Assembly (NCBI GenBank): GCA_964247595.1
Contig: CAXTUW010000008.1
Coordinates: forward strand, 69,568 to 133,567
Direction of reading: 5' to 3'
DNA from: Granulicella sp964247595
GTDB taxonomy: Bacteria; Acidobacteriota; Terriglobia; Terriglobales; Acidobacteriaceae
Length of the DNA: 64,000 nucleotides
In this document: positions 52,833 through 61,389 of the stretch, piece by piece
How the letters are laid out: each line of letters opens with the position of its first letter
Position numbering within the stretch: the stretch's first letter is position 1
Program-made: the position numbers and the translations under genes
Notes under the pieces: generated by a model
The model's database searches: none
What the model saw: only the letters and a program-made list of their open reading frames with translations
Told to the model about the DNA's origin: nothing

Positions 52833-54143
52833 TTAACGCCGTCGGCGGCCTTTCGTCTCCCGATCCGGCTCCGGATTCGGGTGCGCCAGAGCCGGCGGCG
52901 GCGCGTTGGGCGGTGCGATGCGCCGGCACACGTTTCCCTCCAGCCGGATCGCGTCGTCTATCGTCCTCGCCGGTTTAAATAGTCCCGTAGTCGGATTCGG
53001 CGCGGGGATGGGCGCGTCGGCCGGCACCACCTTCGTGATGAAAGTTGGGAGAGCCCCGACGAAGTGCGCGTCCTTGTTGTACGGATCGACCTTCATCCCG
53101 ATCTGTACGGGAAGGTAGCCCGCGATATTGCGCTCACGATAGGCGGTCTCATAGCGGTGTTTCTTTACGTTCCAGATGAACACCCGAACCTGATCGAAGT
53201 CATACGGCAGGCCGGCTTTGAACGGCGAAAGTACGGTGACGTACTCCGGGATGTGCGTCACAGGCTGCCCATTGCTGACGATGTTTGACCCGGGATCGTC
53301 CACATAGGCGAGAACATACGCCCCCACAATCCGCTGCCCTTCGGCATAACGCGCCAGCGCATCGGGCTCGGAGACGTCGATCATCTTGGCGTAGATCCAA
53401 CCTGTGTTGCCCTTGCCATCCCGTGCCAGCCACCAGTCCTCCATGACCGGCTGCGGTGGCCCTGCGGCAGCCTGTTCTGCGGCCATGGCTGTTGCCTCGC
53501 GCACGTGTGTCAAACCGCTTTCCCGCACCGGCAGCTTCGCCGCGGACGGTTTTTCGGCAGCGGCGGCAGCCCCGGGCGCGGACGGCTTCGGCACGGTCGC
53601 GCGCACCAGCAGACGCAACGGCTCATTCTCCGCAAGCCGGAAGAAGTGAATGGTCTCCCGCCCCGGCGACAGGTGCAGGTACACCTCGTCCCGCGTCACC
53701 GCGTTCGCCACCACACCGTCATGGAGATGCTGGTCGCGCAAGGCATCGAACTGATCGGCAATGCCCTGATCCGCCGTCAGCTTCTCTTCGATCCAACCCT
53801 CCGTCCCATTCGGTGCCTTTACGTGAAGAAATCGCCGCTGCCGTCCCAGCACCGTCAGCTTGTCCCCGTTGCTCACCTCACCGGTGCGGTTGGAGACCGC
53901 CGCTACACGATCGCGCAGAAAGGCCTGCTTGGCCGTGACATAGACATCGGGGTTCGCAACCACCTTGTTCAGCCGGTTGCAGCCACTCAGCAGAAGCGGG
54001 AGGCAGCTGCACAAAAATGCTGGTAAAACGGCTCGCCGCCGTGTAGGAGGTGAGCCGTAGCGGGGTCTCCGCCAAAAATAACGAGAAGGAGGGTGCATGT
54101 TGCTGGGGGATGCCTTTCGACTAGGGCGGCCGTACCGCGCCAC
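52833..54143 (-). CDS. SH3-domain lipoprotein
   Basis: 436 residues. A basic N-terminus and a lipobox LLLSGC (about 51-56) mark a lipoprotein. The next 90 residues resemble a bacterial SH3 domain (DRVAAVSNRTGEVSNGD, LTVLGRQRRFLHVKAPNG, EGWIEEKLTA); a Pro/Ala linker and a second SH3-like stretch (GNTGWIYAKMI) follow, then a unique C-terminal domain with VFIWNVKKHRYETAYRERN. SH3 domains here usually bind peptidoglycan. The gene starts (GTG) three bases after the stop of the beta-propeller gene; an ATG 45 bases downstream is possible. Confidence 0.7.
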   Translation of the reverse strand: MARYGRPSRKASPSNMHPPSRYFWRRPRYGSPPTRRRAVLPAFLCSCLPLLLSGCNRLNKVVANPDVYVTAKQAFLRDRVAAVSNRTGEVSNGDKLTVLGRQRRFLHVKAPNGTEGWIEEKLTADQGIADQFDALRDQHLHDGVVANAVTRDEVYLHLSPGRETIHFFRLAENEPLRLLVRATVPKPSAPGAAAAAEKPSAAKLPVRESGLTHVREATAMAAEQAAAGPPQPVMEDWWLARDGKGNTGWIYAKMIDVSEPDALARYAEGQRIVGAYVLAYVDDPGSNIVSNGQPVTHIPEYVTVLSPFKAGLPYDFDQVRVFIWNVKKHRYETAYRERNIAGYLPVQIGMKVDPYNKDAHFVGALPTFITKVVPADAPIPAPNPTTGLFKPARTIDDAIRLEGNVCRRIAPPNAPPPALAHPNPEPDRETKGRRRR

Positions 54144-54146
54144 GCC

Positions 54147-55415
54147 CTAGTGTGTCACGGTAACCAGTGCGGGAAACGTCTGATTCGTGCCTGAACCCAC
54201 CTGGTCTACCTGTGTCAAGACCCCCGTTGCGGAAACGGCATACAGCCGCACCCCGGTGTTGGCGTCATACCCCACACCCACGAGATACCCGCCTGATTTG
54301 TCGACCGCAATCGCAGAAACATTGGCCGGCCCGGGTGTCGGTGACCCAGCCACGGCCGAGAGTCCACCTCCACTTACCACACTGAACCCTGAGATGGTGC
54401 CCGCCGACTCATTCGCGGTGTACACGAATGAGCCTGCCGGATTCAAAGTGATCGAGCGTGGCGCGCTTCCGATCGCATACGTTACCGTTTGCGGGTTTTG
54501 GTACCCAGTCGCCTGAAGACCATAGGTCGTCACCGAATTTGTCTGGGCCACAAAGGCAAAGTTATTGCCGTTTACCGCCGTGGAAAAGTCGCCGGTGGGC
54601 GTGGCCGGGTACCCCGAGGGAATCGCGTACACCCCATTCCCCGCGGCTCCGTTATTGTTCGTAATCCCGTTCGTGCTGTTGTAGCTGTACACCACGTCCC
54701 CACTGATCCCAAGCGATGCCACCACGTAATTGCCACTCTGCGCTACGGTGACGCTGCAGGATTGACTCACCGGCACAGCCAATGTCAGGGTGCAGGGCGT
54801 GCCCTGCAAGGACAGAACCGCCGATTGGGTCAGCGCGCCGGTTGACGGCGTCACGCTGTATTGCGTCATGGTGGCACCGGTGGCGTTCACGGTATAAAGC
54901 CATTTGCCGTCGGGGGAGATAGCCATTGCGGCGACTGTATCCTGCGTGACCACATTGCCGCCATTGTCTGCCGTGAGTGTGCCCGTCGAACCGATGAGAT
55001 ACCGGTAGATACCGGCGTTCTGGATGCCCGGCACCGAGGCGACATACAGGAAGCTGTTATCGGGCGAGACCACCAAGGCCACTGGGATGTACCCCAGCTG
55101 CAATGTTGCTAGGCTGCTCAGGGTGCCGCCGCTGATGTTGTACTCCGACAGGTCCGTCGTCCCGGCGCTGCTGTTCGCGACATAGGCGTAATCGCTTCCC
55201 GTAGAACCTGTCGACCCCGTGCTTCCGCCACTGCCACTGCTCACCGACGCCGGGCAACTCGCCTTCTGGCACTGGAAGAATCCGCCGCAGCCGACGATCG
55301 ACGAAAGCGTGGCCGCGAGAGCCAAAGCAGTAGTGGCGACCCAAATGCCCGCCACGCTCCGAACTTTCTTTTGGTGCTGCCCGTCAGCGCTTCCCAAGGC
55401 CGTTTGCTCCCCCAT
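54147..55415 (-). CDS. YncE/lactonase-like beta-propeller lipoprotein
   Basis: 422 residues. Membrane segment and lipobox (ALAATLSSIVGCGG), a Ser/Gly/Thr linker, then repeats typical of seven-bladed propellers: YAYVANSSAGTTDLSEYN, MAISPDGKWLYTVN, SITLNPAGSFVYTANESAG. The fold serves as a surface or periplasmic lactonase-like or adhesion module. The start at 55415 has GAGGGTGAG eight bases upstream; earlier in-frame ATGs have no such site. Coupled to the SH3 lipoprotein. Confidence 0.75.
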   Translation of the reverse strand: MGEQTALGSADGQHQKKVRSVAGIWVATTALALAATLSSIVGCGGFFQCQKASCPASVSSGSGGSTGSTGSTGSDYAYVANSSAGTTDLSEYNISGGTLSSLATLQLGYIPVALVVSPDNSFLYVASVPGIQNAGIYRYLIGSTGTLTADNGGNVVTQDTVAAMAISPDGKWLYTVNATGATMTQYSVTPSTGALTQSAVLSLQGTPCTLTLAVPVSQSCSVTVAQSGNYVVASLGISGDVVYSYNSTNGITNNNGAAGNGVYAIPSGYPATPTGDFSTAVNGNNFAFVAQTNSVTTYGLQATGYQNPQTVTYAIGSAPRSITLNPAGSFVYTANESAGTISGFSVVSGGGLSAVAGSPTPGPANVSAIAVDKSGGYLVGVGYDANTGVRLYAVSATGVLTQVDQVGSGTNQTFPALVTVTH

Positions 55416-55610
55416 CACGCTCACCCTCATGCCCGAAGCCATAGTTTGACTTGAACGCACCTCATAAATTCTTACCATTTGTAGGACGAGAGATGCAGCG
55501 AGGCGTTTCATTGCTCTATGTGCGGATCGCGTCCGCGCGGGAGCAAAACCAGCGACAGCGGCACACCCCTTGGGTCCATCACGCGGGAGGACGTATCATC
55601 AATCCCGAGT

Positions 55611-56222
55611 ATGCCAAGCTTTGCCGACAGTATCTTTCTCTTCGTGCTCGCCCTGCTCCTGTTCGGGCCGAAGAGGCTGCCCGTTCTCGCGCGCGAGCTC
55701 GGCAAGTGGGTAGGCGAGTTTCGCCGCGCCTCCAATGAGTTCAAAATGCAGATGGAAGATGAGCTGCGCGCCTCCGAACAGGCCGATCGCCAGAAGCAGA
55801 TTGTCGCCATGGAGGCCGCCGCTCCCATACCGCCGCCGATCGGCGAAGCCGAGCCCGAACACCCGCACCTGCGTCACACCGCCTCGCCCGCGGCCTTGCC
55901 CGAACCGTCCCTCATGCCGCCAGAGACCGCCAATGCAGAGCCAGTCGCCTTTGCGGAGCCAACTGCGGAGCCAAGCCCCTTCGCGGAGCCAAGCCCTTCT
56001 GCTAATGTCACATCTGCCGTCCATTGGGCAAGCGCCGAAACAGCTGACGGTGCTCGACCCCTTCCGATTGCGGTCTCAGGGGACATCCGCATGATGCCCC
56101 CCGCAACCGGCCTGCCCAGGCCGCGCAATGCCAACGGAAACAACAGCGGGGATGAAAATGCCCTTGGCGGGTTAATCGACGCCATCCCAACTACGCCGGA
56201 GAACGCCCACCATGGCGACTGA
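55611..56222 (+). CDS. tatB: Sec-independent translocase TatA/TatB-type subunit
   Basis: 203 residues. Membrane helix 6-20 (DSIFLFVLALLLFGPKRLPVL with the FG hinge), an amphipathic helix (ARELGKWVGEFRRASNEFK), then a long Pro/Ala/Glu tail with near repeats such as FAEPTAEPSPFAEPSPS. The size and tail are nearer TatB than TatA, but acidobacterial copies may do both. It overlaps tatC by 11 bases. Confidence 0.85.
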   Translation: MPSFADSIFLFVLALLLFGPKRLPVLARELGKWVGEFRRASNEFKMQMEDELRASEQADRQKQIVAMEAAAPIPPPIGEAEPEHPHLRHTASPAALPEPSLMPPETANAEPVAFAEPTAEPSPFAEPSPSANVTSAVHWASAETADGARPLPIAVSGDIRMMPPATGLPRPRNANGNNSGDENALGGLIDAIPTTPENAHHGD

Positions 56223-57012
56223 CCTCGTCGACCGCGCCCGCTCGGCCGTGCATCAACAAATTCAAGACCGCGCCGAACTGCCCGGCATGAGCCTGATGGA
56301 GCATCTTGAGGAGTTGCGCACCCGCCTGTTCTGGTGTGTCGGCTTCCTCATAGCCGGGTTTGCCATCGCGTATGTCTTTCACGTTCGTCTGTACAACTAT
56401 GTGCAGAAACCAGTTACGGATCTCGGCCTCAAGCTGAACTTTACCCATCCCACGGACGGGCTGAACCTCTACCTGAAGACCTCGTTCGTCGGCGGTGCCA
56501 TCCTCGCTTCGCCCTTCATCCTGTACCAGGTCTGGTTGTTTATCTCCCCAGGCATGTACGCAAACGAGAAGAAGTACGTTTGGCCCTTTATGGGCGCGAC
56601 CATCGCCCTGTTTCTCGGGGGTGCCTGGTTTGGCTATCGCTGGGTTCTTCCCGGGGCGATCAAGGTGCTCGTCCTGCAGTTCGGACACGCCTTCAATCCC
56701 ATCCTCACCATCGAGGACTACACCGGGTTTTTTCTCGCCGTGATTCTCGGCCTGGGCATCACCTTTGAGCTGCCGATCGTCATCTTCTTCCTTGCTTTAT
56801 TTGGGGTAGTCGATGCCAAGTTCCTGCTCAAACACTTTCGCTATGCCGTGTTGGCGATCTTTATCATCGCTGCCGTGATCTGCCCCACCCCCGACCCCAT
56901 CGGGATGTGCCTGTTTGCGACTCCCATGCTCGCGCTCTACTTCCTCGGCGTCGGTGTCGCGTTCCTGGTCCACCCCGACCGTCGCAATCGCAAGCTGAAG
57001 GCGGCTGTATGA
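56212..57012 (+). CDS. tatC: Sec-independent translocase TatC
   Basis: 266 residues with six membrane helices. SLMEHLEELRTRLFWC at the N-terminus is the family signature that binds twin-arginine signals, followed by FYSP-like KTSFVGGAILASPFILYQVW and the late FRYAVLAIFIIAAVICPTPDPIG. It is the receptor of the Tat system for folded proteins. Overlaps tatB by 11 and the M28 peptidase gene by four bases. Confidence 0.96.
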   Translation: MATDLVDRARSAVHQQIQDRAELPGMSLMEHLEELRTRLFWCVGFLIAGFAIAYVFHVRLYNYVQKPVTDLGLKLNFTHPTDGLNLYLKTSFVGGAILASPFILYQVWLFISPGMYANEKKYVWPFMGATIALFLGGAWFGYRWVLPGAIKVLVLQFGHAFNPILTIEDYTGFFLAVILGLGITFELPIVIFFLALFGVVDAKFLLKHFRYAVLAIFIIAAVICPTPDPIGMCLFATPMLALYFLGVGVAFLVHPDRRNRKLKAAV

Positions 57013-58064
57013 GCATGCTTTCGCAACTCCGACAAAATACCCGATGTTCGCACCTCCAGAGACGCGTCATCTCGACTGGAGACGTAGCCGCAGCCGGAAG
57101 ATCCCTGTACTTTGCCCGGCACGGCGGTCCCTCCTACCGGCTAGCTGTACTTCTACTCGTCCTGGCAGCCCTGCTCGCCTACCCCTCTGCCCTCGCTGGT
57201 CCCCCTGCCACCCACGCCGCGATCTCCGGCCAAAGCATCCTCCACCTCACCCAGGAACTGCTCGCAGCGGCCCCCAAACGCTTCAACGGCTCCCCCGGCC
57301 ACGCCGCCGCCGAGGCCTTTATCAAGGCCCACTTCGCCCCCGAGGCCGCCAAAGGCAACTTGGTCACAGATAGCTTTGTCGCCAACACCCCTGCCGGCCC
57401 GCAGGCGATGGACAACCTCCTCGTTAAGTTCCCCGGCAAGCGCGACGGCATCATCGTCCTGGCGTCCCACTACGAGACCAATTACAACCTCCGTGACACG
57501 AACTTCATTGGCGCGAACGACGGTGCCTGCACCTCCGCGCTGCTCATCGCGCTGGGGCAGTACCTGCGCGCGCATCCGCCCGAGGGCTACACGGTCGAGA
57601 TTGTCTTCTTCGACGGTGAGGAGTCCGTCAGCGGCAGCTGGACCGACGCCGACTCCCTCTATGGCAGTCGCCACCTCGCCGCTAAGTGGTCCGGTGACGG
57701 CACCCTTGCTCACCTCAAGGCGTTTCTGCTGGCCGACATGATCGGCTTCAAACAGCTCAGCATCGACCGGGACGGCAATTCCACGCCATGGCTCGAAGAT
57801 GTACTCGCGCAGGCTGGGGAACAGACCGGCAATACCAAGTACCTGTTTCACGACCACACGCCCATCGAGGACGACCACATCCCCTTCGGGAAGCGGGGCG
57901 TTCCCGTGCTGGACATCATCGACTACGAATATGGCACGGCCGCCGACCCGGAAGCCTTCCACCACACTGACCTCGATACCCTCGACAAGCTCAGCGCGAC
58001 GAGCCTTGGGATCTCCGCCAACCTGTTCTTGGCCGTAATCCGCCTCGTCAACCAGACGCATTAG
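57009..58064 (+). CDS. M28-family glutaminyl cyclase-like zinc enzyme
   Basis: 351 residues. Membrane anchor or signal near residues 43-62, then an M28 fold: His in ASHYETN, Asp in GANDGACTSA, Glu pair in FFDGEES, Asp in LADMIGFK and His in FHHTDLDT, the single-zinc pattern of glutaminyl-peptide cyclotransferase. WTDADSLYGSRHLAAKW and DDHIPFGKRGVPVLDII support cyclase rather than aminopeptidase. It would form N-terminal pyroglutamate on exported proteins. It is in the tat operon (ATGA overlap), so it may act on Tat substrates. Confidence 0.8.
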   Translation: MSMLSQLRQNTRCSHLQRRVISTGDVAAAGRSLYFARHGGPSYRLAVLLLVLAALLAYPSALAGPPATHAAISGQSILHLTQELLAAAPKRFNGSPGHAAAEAFIKAHFAPEAAKGNLVTDSFVANTPAGPQAMDNLLVKFPGKRDGIIVLASHYETNYNLRDTNFIGANDGACTSALLIALGQYLRAHPPEGYTVEIVFFDGEESVSGSWTDADSLYGSRHLAAKWSGDGTLAHLKAFLLADMIGFKQLSIDRDGNSTPWLEDVLAQAGEQTGNTKYLFHDHTPIEDDHIPFGKRGVPVLDIIDYEYGTAADPEAFHHTDLDTLDKLSATSLGISANLFLAVIRLVNQTH

Positions 58065-58129
58065 CCCGCTTCGCCAAAATTTGGGGAAGCATCTCTCACC
58101 AGACCTGCAGGCCATCTTTCCATGATTTT

Positions 58130-58157
58130 TCATCCTGAGCGAAGCGAAGGACCTGCT
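58130..58157 (+). repeat. partial family 2 element
   Basis: CATCCTGAGCGAAGCGAAGG followed by ACCTGCTG, 60 bases upstream of the terC gene. Confidence 0.6.
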
Positions 58158-58216
58158 GCTCGGCCGGGACACCGTCGCGCCCCCATACGGCATGCGGCCT
58201 CCCTTTCCGGCCCGGC

Positions 58217-59128
58217 ATGACGATTCCGAGTGACTGGCGGCTTTGGCTAGGCTTCCACATCGTGCTTGTCCTGCTTCTCGGCCTCGAGTGGCTCATGGCT
58301 CACCATGTTTGTTCGCCCCTGCGCCGCGCAGTCTGGGCCACAGCGCTTTGGGTTAGCGCCGCGCTTGCCCTGGCGGTCTACATCGGGCATGCCTTTCAGA
58401 CCTCCGCAGCCACGGCCTACCTCGCCGGCTACGCCCTCGAAGAGGCTCTCTCCGTTGACAACCTCTTCGTATTTCTTCTGCTTTTCCGGATTTTCGCGAT
58501 CCCTGAAGGCAAGCAGCAGAAGGTCCTCTTTTGGGGGGTGACCGGGGCCATTCTGCTGCGCGGCCTGTTCATTGCCGGCGGTCTCCAGCTTCTCGCCCGC
58601 TTTGCCTGGATCGACTACGTCTTCGGCACTATCATCCTGATCGCCGCCATCCGTCTCCTCAAGCCTGAGTCCGTGGAAGACACGGGAAAGCCTCCGGGCT
58701 GGGTCCGTTGGCTCACCCGCGTCTCCCCGGTTAGCCCGAGCCAGGACACCTTCTTCGCCCATGAAAACGGCCACCTGCTGCCCACGGTTCTCTTCCTCGC
58801 CCTCGTCGCCGTGGAGCTTACCGACGTCGTTTTCGCCCTCGATTCCATACCCGCTGTACTCAGCATCACCCGCATGCCGTTTCTCGCCTATACCTCGAAC
58901 ATCATGGCCGTTATGGGTCTGCGCTCCTTATATGTCCTGCTTGCCGCTACCCTGAGCCACCTTCGCTTTCTTCACTACGGCCTGGCAGCGACCCTCGCGT
59001 TCGCCGCCTTCAAAATTCTTGGTGAACATTGGATCAGCATCGGCCCTCTCCTCTCGCTTGGTGTCATTGTCGGCATGCTCGGCATCACGGTCACGTTCTC
59101 ACTACTGCTTCCCGGCAGTGAGCCTTAG
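58217..59128 (+). CDS. TerC/Alx-family integral membrane protein
   Basis: 303 residues, about nine membrane helices. The two acidic signature motifs are present: LEEALSVDNLFVFLLLF and VAVELTDVVFALDSIPAVLS. The family includes Alx and TerC, which are linked to manganese export and metallation of exported proteins. I looked for the yybP-ykoY manganese riboswitch in the 150 bases upstream and did not recognise one; a family 2 repeat is there instead. Confidence 0.9.
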   Translation: MTIPSDWRLWLGFHIVLVLLLGLEWLMAHHVCSPLRRAVWATALWVSAALALAVYIGHAFQTSAATAYLAGYALEEALSVDNLFVFLLLFRIFAIPEGKQQKVLFWGVTGAILLRGLFIAGGLQLLARFAWIDYVFGTIILIAAIRLLKPESVEDTGKPPGWVRWLTRVSPVSPSQDTFFAHENGHLLPTVLFLALVAVELTDVVFALDSIPAVLSITRMPFLAYTSNIMAVMGLRSLYVLLAATLSHLRFLHYGLAATLAFAAFKILGEHWISIGPLLSLGVIVGMLGITVTFSLLLPGSEP

Positions 59129-59336
59129 CGCATCCCTCCAAACTTTCCGATATCAAACCCTCATCCCTCGAAACCTCAAGCCTCAAACCTCCTTCCCACC
59201 ATCCCACCTCTTACTTGCCTGCAAATACTTCCGAACTCACCGTCGCAACTTCACTGCACTTCCAACCTACGGAGACATTCACTCTCCAGGCCTGTAGGCA
59301 ATCCTCATACGTTCCACTCCGGAGTATCCTCGGGAT

Positions 59337-60491
59337 ATGCCCCCAGATGGCGTACAACTCGCTACCACGGTCGTCCCGGTGCGTACCCCTTCGGCCAGCT
59401 ATGACGTCGAGATCGGCACAGGTCTCCTTCCCGGCATTGCGGATCGTCTCGACAACCTCCTTGCAGGCCGCCTCCGCAATGCGGAGGTCCGCCCCTTCGT
59501 AATCACCTCGCCCGAAATCCTCAAACTTTGGGGCGAGCCTCTCCTCTCCGGTTTCCCACACCGCCCTGAGGTCCTGCTTCTACCCGCGGGTGAGCAGCAC
59601 AAGCGTCTTAAAAGCATCGAGCGTTTCGCCGAAGAACTTGCCTCCCATGGTGCCGACCGCAATTCAATTCTCATCGCCCTTGGTGGCGGTGTTCTCGGCG
59701 ACCTGACCGGCTTTCTGGCCGCCATCTATATGCGCGGCATCCACTACGTGCAGGTGCCGACGACCGCTCTGGCCCAGATCGACAGCTCGGTCGGCGGCAA
59801 AACCGGAGCCAACCTCCAGGCCGGTAAAAACCTGATCGGTGCCTTCCACCACCCGCTTGCCGTCTACGCCGATATCGATACGCTGCGGACCTTGCCCCCT
59901 GCCGAACTTCGCGCCGGACTTCAGGAATCCATAAAAGCCGCTATCATTCGCGGTCCCGCACTCTTCAATGCTCTCGACCGTCACCGCACCCGAATACTCA
60001 ACGGCGATCCTGAAGCTTTACTTGAGGTTGTTGCGGCAAGTGTGAAAATCAAGACAGAAGTGGTCGCATCCGATGAGCGCGAAGGGGGCGTCCGCATGAT
60101 TCTCAACCTCGGCCATACCTTGGGCCACGCCATCGAAGCCGCTACCGGCTACACCCAGCTTCTGCACGGTGAAGCTGTCGCCTGGGGTATGCTCGCCGCC
60201 GTGGAGATCGCCGAGAGTCGCACGATGATCGACCATGCCGCTGCCCAGCGCATGACAGGCCTCATCCGAGCCTATGGTCCGCCTCGCGCCTTCAATGCCA
60301 GTGCCGAAGACCTGGTTGCCCTGACCTCCAAGGACAAGAAAAACCGTGGAAGTGTCCGCTCCTTCGTGCTTCCCACAGGCATCGGGTCCGCCAGCGTCGT
60401 GCACGACGTGACCGAAACCGAACTTCTCAGCGCTGCTCAAAGCGTCGTGGCTGCGGCACGGGCGGTACCGCAGCAGCCCTCCGTCGCATGA
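59337..60491 (+). CDS. aroB: 3-dehydroquinate synthase
   Basis: 384 residues. LLPAGEQHKRLKSIE, the glycine-rich ALGGGVLGDLTGFLAA, QVPTTALAQIDSSVGGKTG and the zinc ligands in NLGHTLGHAIE and LLHGEAVAWGM are all present. It makes 3-dehydroquinate from DAHP, using NAD and zinc, in the shikimate path. Coupled to the next gene by a four-base overlap. The upstream 208 bases show nothing I can name. Confidence 0.95.
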   Translation: MPPDGVQLATTVVPVRTPSASYDVEIGTGLLPGIADRLDNLLAGRLRNAEVRPFVITSPEILKLWGEPLLSGFPHRPEVLLLPAGEQHKRLKSIERFAEELASHGADRNSILIALGGGVLGDLTGFLAAIYMRGIHYVQVPTTALAQIDSSVGGKTGANLQAGKNLIGAFHHPLAVYADIDTLRTLPPAELRAGLQESIKAAIIRGPALFNALDRHRTRILNGDPEALLEVVAASVKIKTEVVASDEREGGVRMILNLGHTLGHAIEAATGYTQLLHGEAVAWGMLAAVEIAESRTMIDHAAAQRMTGLIRAYGPPRAFNASAEDLVALTSKDKKNRGSVRSFVLPTGIGSASVVHDVTETELLSAAQSVVAAARAVPQQPSVA

Positions 60492-61255
60492 GCGCCGAAC
60501 CCACCATCAATCCGGGTGCCCGGCCCGCGGGCGAGATCTCCGAACAAGCAGCCGCCGCCCATGTGCGCTCGCTCTTTGAATCCATCGCCCCCTCCTACGA
60601 TCGCCTCAATCACCTGCTTTCCTTCGGCCTGGACCGCTGGTGGTGGCGCAAAGCTGCCCGCCGCTTCCGTGCGCTTCTCGCCCGCCCAGAGGCGCGCGTT
60701 CTCGACATCTGCTGCGGTACGGGCGACATGACGAACGCTCTTCTCGCCCTTCGTCCCGCAAAGGCCTTATCGGGCGTCGAGCCGGTCACAGGCCTCGACT
60801 TTTCCGCGGGAATGCTTGGCCACGCCCGCCGCAAATATGCCGCCGTCAATGCGCTCTGGATCGAGGGCGATGCCATGCACCTGCCCTTCGCCGACAGCAG
60901 TGTGGATTTGGTCACCGCCGCCTTCGGCTTCCGCAACCTGTCCAACTATGCGGAAGGTCTTCGGGAGATCGCTCGCGTCCTCCGCCCCGGCGGTCAGATC
61001 GGCATTCTCGAGTGCAATCAGCCCAGCGGCCTCAATGGCTTGCTCTATAACTTCTACTTCCATCGCATGCTGCCGCTCATTGGGGGCCTGCTTTCAGGGG
61101 ATCGCGCCGCGTACCGTTACCTGCCTGCCTCCGTTGAACGCTTCCCTCGCCCACCGGCCATGCTCCGCATGATGGCTGAGGCCGGCTTTTGCGATAACAC
61201 CTGGGATGGCTATCTCATGCACGCTGCGGGCCTATACATCGGCCGCAAACAGTAG
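60488..61255 (+). CDS. menG: demethylmenaquinone methyltransferase (UbiE/MenG)
   Basis: 255 residues. SAM-binding VLDICCGTGDMTNALLAL, LDFSAGMLGHARRK, and the MenG motif AFGFRNLSNYAEGLREIARVL; the late HRMLPLIGGLLSGDRAAYRYLP is typical. It methylates demethylmenaquinone with SAM at the membrane. A menaquinone-using aerobe is consistent with acidobacteria. Transcribed with aroB, whose product feeds chorismate, the precursor of the quinone head group. Confidence 0.93.
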   Translation: MSAEPTINPGARPAGEISEQAAAAHVRSLFESIAPSYDRLNHLLSFGLDRWWWRKAARRFRALLARPEARVLDICCGTGDMTNALLALRPAKALSGVEPVTGLDFSAGMLGHARRKYAAVNALWIEGDAMHLPFADSSVDLVTAAFGFRNLSNYAEGLREIARVLRPGGQIGILECNQPSGLNGLLYNFYFHRMLPLIGGLLSGDRAAYRYLPASVERFPRPPAMLRMMAEAGFCDNTWDGYLMHAAGLYIGRKQ

Positions 61256-61389
61256 CCGGTTTGCCGCAAAGACAGCCCTACTAGATTCCTTCGCTCGGCC
61301 ACATCTCTCCCCACAACCCACGCAGTGAAGATTGAGCAACTCGAAGACTTTGGCCGCATGAAGGACACGGGAACGAGGCAGGCCGCACC

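Noticed and set aside
58065..58216. yybP-ykoY manganese riboswitch upstream of the TerC gene
   Set aside because: The conserved loop sequences are not visible, and the interval is largely a family 2 repeat end.
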